A stretch of 64,000 bases of DNA from Bacillota bacterium (GCA_013178275.1 JABLWZ010000019.1:62001-126000), one strand, 5' to 3'; positions 36,338 through 45,010 are shown, counted from the stretch's first letter. The notes: generated from the sequence alone by a model not told the origin. Translations and numbers: made by a program.

Positions 36338-37366
36338 ATGTCAGATAAACAGAAGGCGCTGGACGCGGCACTGAGTTCCATCGAAAAGCAGTTTGGCAAG
36401 GGATCGATCATGAAGCTGGGAGAGTCCACCAAGTTGAACGTGGAGATAATCCCGACCGGTTCGCTTTCCCTCGATATGGCCCTGGGGGTGGGCGGGGTGC
36501 CCCGGGGAAGGGTGATCGAGATATTCGGCCCGGAGTCCTCGGGGAAAACCACGGTGGCCCTGCACGTGGTTGCCGAAGCGCAGAGGGCCGGCGGGCTGGC
36601 TGCCTTTATCGACGCTGAACACGCCCTCGACCCGATGTATGCCCGTAAGCTGGGGGTGGACATCGAGAATCTCCTGGTTTCCCAGCCCGATACCGGGGAA
36701 CAGGCCCTGGAGATCGCGGAAGCCCTGGTGAGGAGCGGCGCCATCGACGTTGTGGTGATCGACTCGGTCGCCGCACTGGTTCCACGGGCGGAGCTGGAGG
36801 GCGAGATGGGGGATTCCCATGTCGGGCTGCAGGCCCGCCTGATGTCGCAGGCCCTGCGCAAGCTCACCGGCTCCATCTCCAAGTCCAGAACCAGCGCCAT
36901 CTTTATCAACCAGATCAGGGAGAAGGTAGGGGTCATGTTCGGCAACCCGGAGGTGACCCCCGGGGGACGCGCACTCAAGTTTTACGCCTCGGTCCGCCTG
37001 GAGGTCAGGAAGGTGGAGTCGATAAAGCAGGGATCGGATATAGTGGGCAACCGGACCCGGGTCAAGGTGGTCAAGAATAAGGTTGCGCCTCCCTTTCGTC
37101 AGGCGGAGTTTGACATCATGTACGGCGAGGGTATCTCCCGGGAAGGCGGGATCATCGATATCGGGGTAGAACTCGACATTGTCAACAAGAGCGGGACCTG
37201 GTACTCCTACGAGGGCGACCGGCTCGGCCAGGGTAAAGAGAATGCCAAGGATTTCCTTCGGGAGCACCCGGAAACCGCCGCCCGAATCGAAGAAAAGATT
37301 CGACAGTCTATCGGTCACTCCAATGTAACGCTGATAGCCGGCGAGAGCGGTTCCTCCCCCGACTGA
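36338..37366 (+). CDS. recA: recombinase RecA
   Basis: A 342-residue RecA of normal length. Walker A is GPESSGKTT, Walker [11 protein letters not shown], the glutamine switch region [17 protein letters not shown], and the DNA-binding and polymer regions are intact. It catalyses strand exchange and stimulates LexA self-cleavage. The promoter and LexA box just upstream predict SOS induction. ATG 36338 follows TTGAGGAG. The C terminus is only mildly acidic. Confidence 0.98.
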   Translation: MSDKQKALDAALSSIEKQFGKGSIMKLGESTKLNVEIIPTGSLSLDMALGVGGVPRGRVIEIFGPESSGKTTVALHVVAEAQRAGGLAAFIDAEHALDPMYARKLGVDIENLLVSQPDTGEQALEIAEALVRSGAIDVVVIDSVAALVPRAELEGEMGDSHVGLQARLMSQALRKLTGSISKSRTSAIFINQIREKVGVMFGNPEVTPGGRALKFYASVRLEVRKVESIKQGSDIVGNRTRVKVVKNKVAPPFRQAEFDIMYGEGISREGGIIDIGVELDIVNKSGTWYSYEGDRLGQGKENAKDFLREHPETAARIEEKIRQSIGHSNVTLIAGESGSSPD

Positions 37367-37381
37367 TTAACGATTGCAGGC

Positions 37382-37410
37382 TTGACAGAATTTGCAAAAC
37401 GTTCTAAAAT
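37382..37410 (+). promoter_or_regulatory. sigma-A promoter in the recA-rny spacer
   Basis: TTGACA (37382-37387) and TAAAAT (37405-37410) with a 17-base spacer, only 15 bases after the recA stop. Confidence 0.85.
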
Positions 37411-37416
37411 AGCACG

Positions 37417-37670
37417 AGAGAGCGGGGGTTAGAATCCGAAAATCACCGGGTATGGTTTCTTATATATATACATTCCTTATATACGGCTATAAGAAGTTTT
37501 CTATCGGGGTCAGAGACCAGTGAATTGGCGAGTGCCGATAGAATAAGAATGTATGGTGGGGTATAATCATATAAGAACCGGACTAAGGCATAAATATATC
37601 CTTAGGTCGCTACGCAACCCTAGTGAAAGGCTTCTAACACAACCGAGTTCTGGCTCGGTTTTCCTTTTTT
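37417..37670 (+). ncRNA. candidate structured RNA (small RNA or rny leader)
   Basis: A transcript of about 250 bases is bounded by a strong promoter and an intrinsic terminator. It has no ORF and contains several stems: GTTAGAA near the 5' end with TTCTAAC near 37632 (closing stem); TTCTTATA with TATAAGAA (about 37459-37496); CTATCGG with CCGATAG (about 37500-37542); ATACATTC with GAATGTAT (about 37468-37555, alternative); and CTAAGG with CCTTAG (about 37583-37606). No known riboswitch core was recognised. 6S RNA, a novel riboswitch controlling rny, and a trans-acting sRNA are all possible. Confidence 0.55.
37641..37670 (+). terminator. intrinsic terminator of the recA-rny spacer RNA
   Basis: AACCGAG and CTCGGTT form a 7-bp stem with a TTCTGG loop, followed by TTCCTTTTTT. 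It stands 44 bases before the rny ribosome binding site, so it could also act as an attenuator. Confidence 0.88.
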
Positions 37671-37701
37671 CTCGAAACATTCGCCCATCAGGCTGTAGAA
37701 T

Positions 37702-37716
37702 AGGAGGTGAAGGATT
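37702..37716 (+). promoter_or_regulatory. ribosome binding site pointing to an ATT (or ATA) start of rny
   Basis: AGGAGGTGA begins at 37702. An in-frame TGA (37708-37710) lies within it, so translation must begin after that. ATT 37714 is 6 bases after AGGAGG and ATA 37717 is 9 bases after. The next ATG/GTG/TTG is ATG 37801, after the membrane helix. Confidence 0.75.
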
Positions 37717-39246
37717 ATAGACTTTCTTGTTTACGGAATAGTATTTTTAATTGCTATCGCACTTGGATACCTGGGTCGCAAGTTCCTGGCAGAGTCTAAG
37801 ATGAAGTCGGCCGAAGAGGCATCGAAGCGTTTGGTGGAGGAAGCCGAGAAGCAGGCGGAGGCCAAAAAACGCGAAGCCCTCCTGGAGGCTAAAGAAGAGG
37901 CTCACCAGTTAAGGACTGAGGTCGAACGCGAAAACCGCGAGAGACGAAGCGAACTGCAGCGACTGGAACGTCGCCTGCTGCAGAAGGAAGAGTCCCTGGA
38001 TCGAAAGACCGAGGCCATAGAACGCAAGGACGACGCATTACAGAAGCGTGAAACCGAGGTAGAAAAGATCAAGGAAGACCTTTCCCAGTTGCAGCAGAAA
38101 CAGTTGGTCGAGTTGGAGCGGGTATCGGGCCTTTCCTGGGAAGATGCCCGGCAGATGCTTTTGGATAAGGTCGAAAAAGAGATCCGGGTTGAAACCGCGG
38201 TGATGATCAAGGAACTGGAGAGTCAGGCCAAAGAGGAAGCGGATAAGAAGTCCCGTGAAATCGTGACCCTGGCGATTCAGAAGTGTGCTGCCGATGTGGT
38301 CGCGGAAACCACCGTTTCCGTGGTGGCGCTGCCCAACGATGAGATGAAGGGCAGGATAATCGGGCGCGAGGGAAGAAACATCCGTACCCTGGAGACCCTT
38401 ACGGGAATCGACCTGATAATTGACGATACCCCAGAGGCCGTGATACTGTCAGGTTTTGATCCCATCCGGCGCGAGGTGGCGCGGATCGCCCTGGAAAAGC
38501 TGATCCATGACGGCCGGATCCACCCGGCCAGAATCGAGGAGATGGTAGACAAGGCTCAAAAAGAGGTGGATCAGAAGATAAGGGAAGAGGGAGAACAGGC
38601 TGCATTCGATCTTGGTGTGCACAACCTGCATCCCGAACTCCTGAAACTCCTGGGCAGGCTGAAGTTCAGGACCAGTTACGGCCAGAATGTGCTCAAGCAC
38701 TCGGTCGAGGTCGCTCACCTGGCGGCTTCGATGGCGGCTGAACTGGGCGCTGACGTGGTTCTCGCCAAACGGGCCGGTCTGCTGCACGACATCGGGAAGG
38801 CGGTCGACCACGAGGTGAGCGGCCCGCACGTCACCATCGGCGGTGATCTCGCGAAAAAACACCGCGAGGGGCCGGAGGTCATCCATGCGATCATGGCTCA
38901 CCACGGGGACGTCGAGCCTCAGACCATCGAGGCGGTCCTGGTGCAGGCCGCAGATGCAATCTCCGCCGCTCGTCCGGGAGCGCGCCGGGAGACACTGGAG
39001 GCCTACATCAAGCGTCTGGAGAAGCTGGAACAGATCGCAGATTCCTTTGACGGGGTGGAGAAGTCGTACGCTATTCAGGCCGGTCGTGAGATCAGGATCA
39101 TGGTCAAACCGGAGCGCGTGGACGATGCCACTTCTATCCAGGTGGCGCGTGATATAGTAAAACGGATCGAGAGCGAACTCGAATACCCCGGTCAGATCAA
39201 GGTGATGGTGATCAGGGAGACCAGGGCGATAGATTACGCGAAATAG
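37714..39246 (+). CDS. rny: ribonuclease Y
   Basis: A 510-residue membrane endoribonuclease that starts bulk mRNA decay. Read from the AUU start it begins with a membrane anchor ([26 protein letters not shown]), then a long coiled coil rich in Glu, Lys and Arg (residues about 30-190), a KH domain ([30 protein letters not shown]) and an HD domain ([24 protein letters not shown]). The ORF-track start at 37801 would remove the anchor and give an unusually short protein; the 510-residue form has the family's normal length. The gene may be controlled by the structured RNA and terminator just upstream. Confidence 0.94.
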   Translation: MIDFLVYGIVFLIAIALGYLGRKFLAESKMKSAEEASKRLVEEAEKQAEAKKREALLEAKEEAHQLRTEVERENRERRSELQRLERRLLQKEESLDRKTEAIERKDDALQKRETEVEKIKEDLSQLQQKQLVELERVSGLSWEDARQMLLDKVEKEIRVETAVMIKELESQAKEEADKKSREIVTLAIQKCAADVVAETTVSVVALPNDEMKGRIIGREGRNIRTLETLTGIDLIIDDTPEAVILSGFDPIRREVARIALEKLIHDGRIHPARIEEMVDKAQKEVDQKIREEGEQAAFDLGVHNLHPELLKLLGRLKFRTSYGQNVLKHSVEVAHLAASMAAELGADVVLAKRAGLLHDIGKAVDHEVSGPHVTIGGDLAKKHREGPEVIHAIMAHHGDVEPQTIEAVLVQAADAISAARPGARRETLEAYIKRLEKLEQIADSFDGVEKSYAIQAGREIRIMVKPERVDDATSIQVARDIVKRIESELEYPGQIKVMVIRETRAIDYAK

Positions 39247-39290
39247 AACTGGCTTAGACCAAATCTAATATGTCTTAACTGGAAAACATT

Positions 39291-39323
39291 ACGGGGCGGG
39301 ACTGCTTTCGCCCCGTATTCTGT
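39291..39323 (+). terminator. intrinsic terminator of rny
   Basis: ACGGGGCG and CGCCCCGT form an 8-bp stem with a 10-base loop, followed by ATTCTGTTT. Confidence 0.8.
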
Positions 39324-39421
39324 TTCCAGCACCATTAAAAAAGAGGATTTTAAGCCGTTTTCGCGAATTTGTACAGGATGTCTTGTTATATTACTCGGTC
39401 TCGAAAGGAGCATTCGGTGGA

Positions 39422-39931
39422 ATGACAGCATTATTCAAGAACAACGGCGCCAGGGCTTTGAGCATGGATGACCTTTTAATCTCGATCATGCTTCGATATC
39501 CGGAGATCGGGACCGTGAAGTACAACCCCCGGTACAAGTTTCTGCAGTTTACCTTTATCATCCTGGAGAGTCTCGATAGGCAGCGGCTGGAGGATTTTGC
39601 CGTACTGCTTCCCAAGGCGCTCGATGCATACAGCTACTTGGAAAAGCGCCGGCCGGGTAAAATAAAGGTGGAGTACAGTATCGAAGGCGGTGTAACCCTC
39701 GTGATGGTGACACGCGATGTCGATACCCTTAACCCCGATGAGATAACCTTCGTGGTGGAGTTCTTCAAGGACTGGTTCGATACCGAATCGCGGGAAGACG
39801 TTTTCGAAGAGGAAATACTGTTCCAGGAAGAGATCATCCGCCAGTCCCTGGAGCAGACCAAAAAGACCAGGAACAGCAGGTCCACCATCGCCCTGAGGGA
39901 AGAAGGACAGGTTATTGTTTACAACAAGTAG
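39422..39931 (+). CDS. hypothetical protein between rny and ymdB
   Basis: A 169-residue soluble protein that I cannot assign. Its N-terminal part (SMDDLLISIMLRYPEIGTVKYNPRYKFLQFTFIILESLDRQ) looks like a mixed alpha/beta domain; the C-terminal 50 residues are very acidic and then basic (FDTESREDVFEEEILFQEEIIRQSLEQTKKTRNSRS). ATG 39422 is preferred to the TTG at 39383. The SD AAAGGAG is about 12 bases upstream, slightly long. It lies 30 bases ahead of ymdB, so it is probably in the same operon. A role in RNA or envelope signalling would be a guess. Confidence 0.7.
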   Translation: MTALFKNNGARALSMDDLLISIMLRYPEIGTVKYNPRYKFLQFTFIILESLDRQRLEDFAVLLPKALDAYSYLEKRRPGKIKVEYSIEGGVTLVMVTRDVDTLNPDEITFVVEFFKDWFDTESREDVFEEEILFQEEIIRQSLEQTKKTRNSRSTIALREEGQVIVYNK

Positions 39932-39961
39932 CTCCACCGGCTGGAATGGAGGAACGGTCTC

Positions 39962-40741
39962 TTGAACATAATGCTGATCGGTGACATCGTCGGTCGCCCG
40001 GGAAGAAGGATAGTCAAGGAACTCCTCCCCGGCCTGATAGACGAGCACCAGCTCGACCTGGTTATAGCCAACGGCGAGAACGCCGCCGGCGGGAGCGGCA
40101 TAACCGGCGAACTCGCGGAAGAGCTTTTTTCCAGCGGCATAGACGTGATCACCACCGGCAACCACGTCTGGGATAAAAAAGAAATCATCCCCTACCTGGA
40201 AACAGAAGAGAAGATAATACGCCCCGCCAACTACCCCCCGGGCACCCCCGGGCAGGGTAGTCTCGTCATAACCGTTAACCGCAACTCCCGGATCGGCATC
40301 ATCAATCTCTCGGGGAGGGTTTTTCTAAACGCCCTGGACTGTCCCTTCCGAAAGGCCGACACCCTGATCGAACAGATAAAACAGCAGACCCCGGTCATCA
40401 TCGTCGATTTCCACGCGGAAGCTACATCTGAAAAGCAGGCCTTTGGCTGGTACCTCGACGGGAGGGTGAGCGCGGTCGTCGGGACTCACACCCATATACA
40501 GACCGCGGACGAGAGGATTCTCCCCGGGGAGACCGCCTATATCACCGATGTGGGAATGACCGGCCCCCGCGATTCGGTCCTGGGGGTGAAAACCGAGATG
40601 GTTATCCAGCGATTCATCACCCAACTGCCCAACCGCTTCGAGGTAGCGGGCGGGGTCAACCAGTTGAACGCGGTGGTCGTCGGAGTCAATGCCGCCAACG
40701 GCAGGGCTCACTTCATAAAGCGCATTCAGCGCTACCTCTGA
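39962..40741 (+). CDS. ymdB: YmdB-type metallophosphoesterase
   Basis: A 259-residue member of the TIGR00282 calcineurin-like family. Metal-binding motifs are MLIGDIVGRPGR, NGENAAGGSG, TTGNHVWD, DFHAEATSEK and VVGTHTHIQTAD. Bacillus YmdB hydrolyses 2',3'-cyclic nucleotides and influences biofilm and sporulation choices; it lies beside rny there too. The start is TTG 39962, after GGAGGAACG. spoVS follows 156 bases later, again as in Bacillus. Confidence 0.92.
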   Translation: MNIMLIGDIVGRPGRRIVKELLPGLIDEHQLDLVIANGENAAGGSGITGELAEELFSSGIDVITTGNHVWDKKEIIPYLETEEKIIRPANYPPGTPGQGSLVITVNRNSRIGIINLSGRVFLNALDCPFRKADTLIEQIKQQTPVIIVDFHAEATSEKQAFGWYLDGRVSAVVGTHTHIQTADERILPGETAYITDVGMTGPRDSVLGVKTEMVIQRFITQLPNRFEVAGGVNQLNAVVVGVNAANGRAHFIKRIQRYL

Positions 40742-40803
40742 TGGTCTTATTTAAAAATATAAGCACTATTGTAATAAAATTATCTAAAAAACCACTGGTC
40801 GAA

Positions 40804-40832
40804 AAAGGATTTTTAAACGGTTCCTAGAATAT
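40804..40832 (+). promoter_or_regulatory. predicted sigma-H promoter of spoVS
   Basis: AAAGGATTT (40804-40812) and CTAGAATAT (40824-40832) are 11 bases apart and fit RnAGGAwww-N11/12-RnnGAATww except for the first base of the -10 element. spoVS is sigma-H dependent in Bacillus, which supports the call. Confidence 0.65.
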
Positions 40833-40897
40833 AATAAAGTGGGTGCAAACGTAGAAAAATTCGAACAATTATACCAAGTTCTGAGGAGGGCAGCCCG

Positions 40898-41158
40898 ATG
40901 GAAGTTTTAAAGGTCTCAGCCAAGTCCAGCCCCAACTCGGTAGCGGGCGCACTGGCCGGAGTTTTAAGAGAAAAAGGGTCGGCTGAAATCCAGGCCATAG
41001 GCGCCGGTGCCCTGAATCAAGCAGTAAAGGCTGTGGCTATCGCGAGGGGATTTGTCGCTCCGAGTGGTGTGGACCTGGTATGTATACCAGCGTTTACTGA
41101 CATAGTTATTGACGGACAGGAGAGGACTGCCATTAAGTTGATCGTTGAACCCCGATAA
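40898..41158 (+). CDS. spoVS: stage V sporulation protein S
   Basis: An 86-residue protein closely matching SpoVS: MEVLKVSAKSSPNSVAGALAGVLREKG, GAGALNQAVKAVAIARGFVAPSGVDLVCIPAF. It is an Alba-like fold protein needed for coat assembly and late sporulation. ATG 40898 follows GAGGAGGGC. A sigma-H-like promoter is upstream and a strong terminator follows, so it is monocistronic. Confidence 0.97.
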   Translation: MEVLKVSAKSSPNSVAGALAGVLREKGSAEIQAIGAGALNQAVKAVAIARGFVAPSGVDLVCIPAFTDIVIDGQERTAIKLIVEPR

Positions 41159-41176
41159 CCGTCCGTAATCAATAAA

Positions 41177-41212
41177 AATATTCCAGGGCGAAGAGCCTTG
41201 GGATATTTTTTT
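41177..41212 (+). terminator. intrinsic terminator of spoVS
   Basis: AATATTCCAGGGC pairs with GCCTTGGGATATT (13 bp with G-U or mismatched positions), followed by seven Ts. Confidence 0.88.
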
Positions 41213-41217
41213 ACGCT

Positions 41218-41247
41218 ATCAGAAAGTATATAAGGGAACTTTCTGAT
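41218..41247 (+). other. perfect 10-bp hairpin upstream of the dipeptidase gene
   Basis: ATCAGAAAGT (41218-41227) pairs with ACTTTCTGAT (41238-41247). It overlaps the start of the repeat described at 41241. Confidence 0.6.
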
Positions 41248-41311
41248 GCAAGTAAGTGCAACTAAGGCTCTCGCCTTCGTCAATGACTTGGCGAAAGACA
41301 AGTTTTTCTTT
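41241..41311 (+). repeat. spacer repeat, copy 1 (upstream of M19 dipeptidase)
   Basis: About 70 bases similar (roughly two-thirds identical by eye) to 46084-46154 upstream of guaB. Shared blocks include TTCTG, AGTGC, GACTA/AACTA, TCTCGCCTTC, TGGC and TTTTTCTTT. The frame from ATG 41246 could encode MQVSATKALAFVNDLAKDK..., but whether it is translated is unknown. Confidence 0.55.
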
Positions 41312-41331
41312 GCGTTCTATGGAGGTTTTTA

Positions 41332-42288
41332 ATGGATAAGACCAGACCGGTCGATTCTTATTTCATCTGCGACGCCCACGCCGATACCCTGAGCCGGGGG
41401 GTAAAAAAGCGGAGCGACCTGTACGATTTTCCCGAGGCCCAGCTCGATCTCCGGAGGCTCGAGGAGAGCGGGGTACGGCTCCAGTTCTTCGCGGTATTCG
41501 TAAACCCCGCCCAAAACCCGGCCGGGGAGAAAAAGCCTTACCTGGAACAGATAGACTACTACCGCGAACAGCTTATAAAACACCGTAAACGGCTGAAGCC
41601 GGTCCTGAGCAGCGACGACCTTCCGACACCTTCCTCGCCTTTCCTGGTCCACAGCCTGCTCTCGGTGGAGGGAGGGGAATGCCTGGAAGGTCAGGTTTAT
41701 AACCTGGATCTGCTGTACGAACAAGGGGTGCGCAGCCTGGGATTGACCTGGAACTACAACAACCAACTCGGTCACGGGGCCTCGGACCGCAGCGGCCAGG
41801 GGCTGACCGGATTCGGCCGCCGGGTCATCGCCGCCATGAACAACCGGGGCATGCTGGTCGACGCGGCCCACCTCTCGGAAGCGACCTTCTGGGAGACCCT
41901 GGACCGCTCTGAGGTGCCGATAATCGTCTCCCATTCCTGCTGTCGGGCCCTGAACGATCACCCCCGCAATCTATCCGACCGCCAAATGGAGGCGCTGGCA
42001 GGGCGGGGCGGCCTTATGGGCATAACCCTGGTCAACGATTTCTTAGGCGAGGAACCCGGCGTCGAGCGGTTTATCGATCACATCATTCATGCCGTGCGGG
42101 TCATGGGCCCAGAGCATGTGGCCATCGGCAGCGATTTCGATGGGGTGGAGGTGCCGGTGCCGGGCCTGGAGGACGCGAGCCGGCTGCCGTCGATAGCAAC
42201 GGGTATGCTCCGCCGGGGTATAAGGGCCGAAACCGCTGCCCAAGTACTGGGAGGCAACCTCTTACGCCTCCTGGGATCGATCATCTGA
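41332..42288 (+). CDS. M19 family membrane-dipeptidase-like protein
   Basis: A 318-residue zinc dipeptidase of the renal dipeptidase family. Metal and catalytic segments are ICDAHADTLSRG (HxD), HSLLSVEGGECL (bridging Glu), DAAHLSEATF, IVSHSCCRALNDHPRNLSDRQ and AIGSDFDGVE. Members cleave dipeptides, including D-amino-acid dipeptides and some beta-lactams; the natural substrate here is unknown. No signal peptide is visible, so it should be cytoplasmic. ATG 41332 follows GGAGG. Confidence 0.9.
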   Translation: MDKTRPVDSYFICDAHADTLSRGVKKRSDLYDFPEAQLDLRRLEESGVRLQFFAVFVNPAQNPAGEKKPYLEQIDYYREQLIKHRKRLKPVLSSDDLPTPSSPFLVHSLLSVEGGECLEGQVYNLDLLYEQGVRSLGLTWNYNNQLGHGASDRSGQGLTGFGRRVIAAMNNRGMLVDAAHLSEATFWETLDRSEVPIIVSHSCCRALNDHPRNLSDRQMEALAGRGGLMGITLVNDFLGEEPGVERFIDHIIHAVRVMGPEHVAIGSDFDGVEVPVPGLEDASRLPSIATGMLRRGIRAETAAQVLGGNLLRLLGSII

Positions 42289-42341
42289 TCCATACCCCCA
42301 AAAGGCTTGTAGTTTAAGATCTTTAGTGATAGATTGTTTTC

Positions 42342-42356
42342 GAGGTGGTAACTATT
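42342..42356 (+). promoter_or_regulatory. ribosome binding site pointing to an ATT start of the PHP gene
   Basis: GAGG (42342-42345), within GAGGTGG, lies 8 bases before the in-frame ATT 42354. The GTG used by the ORF track (42345) is part of the SD itself. Confidence 0.6.
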
Positions 42357-43202
42357 TCTGGATACAGTGACAAGGCGGACCTGCATACCCACACCTCCGC
42401 ATCCGACGGATCCAGCAGTCCCGAGCAGCTGATAGACGAGGCCATCAGGCTCGGTTTGAGGGCGGTTGCCGTTACCGATCACGACGTGATAGATGGCATA
42501 CCAGCGGCTCGGGCGAGGGCCAGGGGCACCGGCCTGGAGGTCGTCGACGGGGTGGAGATAAACACGGAGGGCCTGCAGCGGGAGGTCCATATCCTGGGTT
42601 ACTTCATCGACATCGACAACCGTGAACTGAAAGAACGCCTCAGGTCCCTGCGGTTGGCCCGTGAGGCCCGGGCGGAAAAGATCGTGCGGCGGCTTAAGGA
42701 ACTGGGCAAGGACATCGACCTTTACCGGGTCCTGGAGATAGCCGGTGATGGATCGGTGGGGAGGCCGCACATCGGTCTGGCGATGATGGAAAAGGGTTAC
42801 GTGGGATCGGTGGCCGAGGCCTTCCAGAGTTACATCGGTTACGGCGCCCCCGCGTACGTTCCACGGTATAAGATCGATCCCCTGGAGGCCATCGGGATGG
42901 TGCTCATTGCTGGCGGGGTGCCGGTTTACGCTCACCCGGGGCTGGCCGACCGTGACGAACTGATCCCGGACATGGTCAGGTCGGGGCTCAAGGGCATCGA
43001 GGTCTTTTACCCCGACCACGATGAACGGCAGCGTAGCCGATATAAAAAGATCGCCGATGATTATGGACTGATCATGACCGGGGGTTCCGATTACCACGGT
43101 CTGGGGGCGAACTTCCGCACCCACCTGGGGGACGAGGTGGTCGATTACCGGGTCGTCGAGGCGCTCGGAAATCTGTCCAATCAGCGACCCTGGCGGGTTT
43201 AA
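42354..43202 (+). CDS. PHP-domain phosphoesterase (TrpH/RNase AM-like)
   Basis: A 282-residue PHP hydrolase. Metal-binding segments are KADLHTHTSASDGSSSPEQL, VAVTDHDVIDG, VVDGVEINTE, VPVYAHPGLAD and MTGGSDYHG. The family includes 3',5'-nucleotide bisphosphatase and the 5'-3' exonuclease RNase AM. The short single-domain form fits that group, but substrates vary. ATT 42354 seems the true start (MSGYSDKADLHTHT). GTG 42345 is the conventional alternative and adds only three residues. Confidence 0.88.
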   Translation: MSGYSDKADLHTHTSASDGSSSPEQLIDEAIRLGLRAVAVTDHDVIDGIPAARARARGTGLEVVDGVEINTEGLQREVHILGYFIDIDNRELKERLRSLRLAREARAEKIVRRLKELGKDIDLYRVLEIAGDGSVGRPHIGLAMMEKGYVGSVAEAFQSYIGYGAPAYVPRYKIDPLEAIGMVLIAGGVPVYAHPGLADRDELIPDMVRSGLKGIEVFYPDHDERQRSRYKKIADDYGLIMTGGSDYHGLGANFRTHLGDEVVDYRVVEALGNLSNQRPWRV

Positions 43203-43266
43203 TCGCTTCTTCGATTGAATATAATATGACCAGGGCAAAAGTAGGCCAAGCTTGAGGTGTTTCTCT

Positions 43267-43509
43267 ATGCGGTCAGAAAACCGGGAATACGACCACCTGG
43301 TGGCCCGGGTCAGTGATCTGGAAAAGAAGGTCGAGTACCTGCGGGTCAGCCGCCGGGTTCTGATGAACCTGCTGATCGACCTGGAAAAGGAGAAGGGGAA
43401 GGAGATTCAGCGCCTCCAGGAAGAAAACCGCCGGCTGAAGAAGATCAACTCCCGGTTTGCCAAAAACCTCTGGCAGAAGAACGGGTTCCAGGTGGATGGA
43501 AGCTCTTGA
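43267..43509 (+). CDS. small coiled-coil protein, unknown function
   Basis: An 80-residue, highly charged protein with an almost continuous helix (DHLVARVSDLEKKVEYLRVSRRVLMNLLIDLEKEKGKEIQRLQEENRRLKKINSRFAKNL), compatible with a coiled coil. No family was recognised. ATG 43267 lies 7 bases after GAGGTG; the ORF-track TTG 43252 is upstream of that SD. The IS110 element lies 78 bases after its stop and separates it from a terminator that may once have been its own. Confidence 0.7.
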   Translation: MRSENREYDHLVARVSDLEKKVEYLRVSRRVLMNLLIDLEKEKGKEIQRLQEENRRLKKINSRFAKNLWQKNGFQVDGSS

Positions 43510-43590
43510 ACCAGATTCGCCTCAAAACCATTTAGGCCATCAACCTGGCCGGTCAATCGAACCGCATCAATGAAGCATTCTTTACCCTCG

Positions 43591-43596
43591 TATAAT
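43591..43596 (+). promoter_or_regulatory. left-end -10 half of the IS110 circular-junction promoter
   Basis: TATAAT lies two bases inside the left core. In the integrated state the -35 position upstream (CAATGA) is poor; after circularisation TTGACT from the right end takes that place. Confidence 0.75.
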
Positions 43597-43602
43597 AGAG
43601 TC

Positions 43603-43810
43603 AGTTAAATCCCCGCATAACAGCGGAAGGGTATCTACTAAGAAATATAGAATTCCTATCGCAAGTCAGAGGGCAGCGTCTTGACCTTTGAGGTTAGGCC
43701 TCGTGTGAAAGAGTGCTGCCTCGGCTTTGCGAGACTAGACCCGGATAAGTAGGTTGTCGCTTGGCGACGCATAACTAACGAGGCAGGGTTTGCTCCAAAG
43801 CTGAGGGTTC
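43603..43810 (+). ncRNA. IS110 bridge RNA
   Basis: The non-coding left end folds as expected for a bridge RNA. A 5' hairpin CCGC/GCGG (near 43614-43625) comes first. The target loop (43678-43714) is closed by GAGGGCAGC/GCTGCCTC. The donor loop (43730-43795) is closed by CCTCGGCTTTG/CAAAGCTGAGG and contains a GTCGC/GCGAC hairpin. Guides: UUGACCUU (43681-43688) against the left target TTTACCCT; GUGAAAG (43705-43711) against the right target CTTTTAT; AGUAGGU (43748-43754) identical to the right element end; ACGAG (43778-43782) complementary to the left end CTCGT. The 5' and 3' ends are estimates. Confidence 0.8.
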
Positions 43811-43846
43811 CCGATGACAATCATGCTGCTTTGGAGGCGGTTCCTG

Positions 43847-45010
43847 ATGTTTTTTATCGGCATCGACATTGGCAAGTACAAACACGAAGCCACGGTAATC
43901 AATGACTCCGGCCAACCAGCAGGCAAATCCATCCAGTTTAATAATGACGAAGAAGGATTTGCGCGGTTTTGGGACGCTATTCCCGCTAATCCTCGCCAAT
44001 TTGCCATGGAAGGCACTGGACACTACTGGCTCAACCTTTACACCTTCCTCACGGCCAATAACGAGCAGGTCTTGGTAATCAACCCGATTCAAACTGAAGC
44101 TTTCCGTCGGGGTCAAATCCGTAAGACCAAAACTGATCGTCGCGACTCCTGGGTAATTGCCGAATTGCTGCGGACCAACGCTCTCCACGCCAGTTACATC
44201 CCTGAACATAAGACCCAACAGATTCGGGAGTTATCTCGGTTCCGTTTTAACCTGGTAGACCAAGTAAGCGATCTCAAGCGCCAACTGCTAGCGGCATTAG
44301 ACCGGGTTTTTCCTGAATTCGAGCAGCTTTTCTCCAGCCCCTTTATTCAATCCGCACGCCAACTCTTGAAACAGGCTCCCTTACCGGAAGAACTCCTCGC
44401 CTTCGACTTGGCAGAATTGAGTTCCCTTTTAGCCACCGCCAGCAGAGGCCGATTTAAGGACGATAAGGCTCAGGAAATCAAGGAAGCTGCCCGCAAATCC
44501 ATCGGGGTCCGTTTCTGCCAGGATGCTGCTCGCCTTAAAATCCGATGCTTGCTAGAACACATAGATTTCCTACAGGGTCAGATTTCAGAGATAGAGTACC
44601 AGCTTGAGGAATTGGTGCAGGAAGACGATCAACACCTCTGCTCAATCCCAGGTATCAACAAGGTCATTGCTACTGTCCTAATGGGCGAGATAGGTGACAT
44701 AAACCGTTTCGAAAGAGTGGAACAGCTGGCAGCTTTTGCTGGTATTGACCCTACTACCTTTAATTCTGGAGAATTTACTGGTAGTAAGAACCGAATGTCC
44801 AAACGAGGTTCGCCTTATTTACGGCGAGCACTGTGGCTGGCAGCTACTCCTGCACGAAAAAGCGACTCCATTCTAAAGGCTTACTACGAGAAGAAACTGG
44901 CCGAAGGTAAGCATCCCAGTACAGCCACTGGTGCTGTCTGCCGTAAGTTACTTAACCGAATCTTTGTGATTCTCAAAGAACAAAGAAATTACGAAATTTC
45001 AACTACTTAA
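43847..45010 (+). CDS. IS110-family transposase/recombinase
   Basis: A 387-residue IS110 recombinase. The N-terminal RuvC-like DEDD domain shows FIGIDIGKYKHEA (D), FAMEGTGHYW (E) and KTDRRDSWVIAELL (D, D). A helical coiled-coil middle follows. The C-terminal Transposase_20 domain has LCSIPGINKVIATVLMGEIGDINRF, AAFAGIDPTTFNSGEFTGSKNRMSKRGSPYLRRALW, including the catalytic Ser region. The frame is intact. ATG 43847 has GGAGG ten bases upstream; the ORF-track start (43814) is in the bridge-RNA end. It is an RNA-guided recombinase that uses the RNA encoded just upstream. Confidence 0.93.
   Translation: MFFIGIDIGKYKHEATVINDSGQPAGKSIQFNNDEEGFARFWDAIPANPRQFAMEGTGHYWLNLYTFLTANNEQVLVINPIQTEAFRRGQIRKTKTDRRDSWVIAELLRTNALHASYIPEHKTQQIRELSRFRFNLVDQVSDLKRQLLAALDRVFPEFEQLFSSPFIQSARQLLKQAPLPEELLAFDLAELSSLLATASRGRFKDDKAQEIKEAARKSIGVRFCQDAARLKIRCLLEHIDFLQGQISEIEYQLEELVQEDDQHLCSIPGINKVIATVLMGEIGDINRFERVEQLAAFAGIDPTTFNSGEFTGSKNRMSKRGSPYLRRALWLAATPARKSDSILKAYYEKKLAEGKHPSTATGAVCRKLLNRIFVILKEQRNYEISTT

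Noticed and set aside
37801-37803. ATG 37801 as the start of rny
   Set aside because: It removes the membrane anchor and lies about 90 bases after the only strong SD.
41246-41335. 29-codon ORF MQVSATKALAF... as an annotated gene
   Set aside because: No SD before ATG 41246; kept only as part of the repeat finding.
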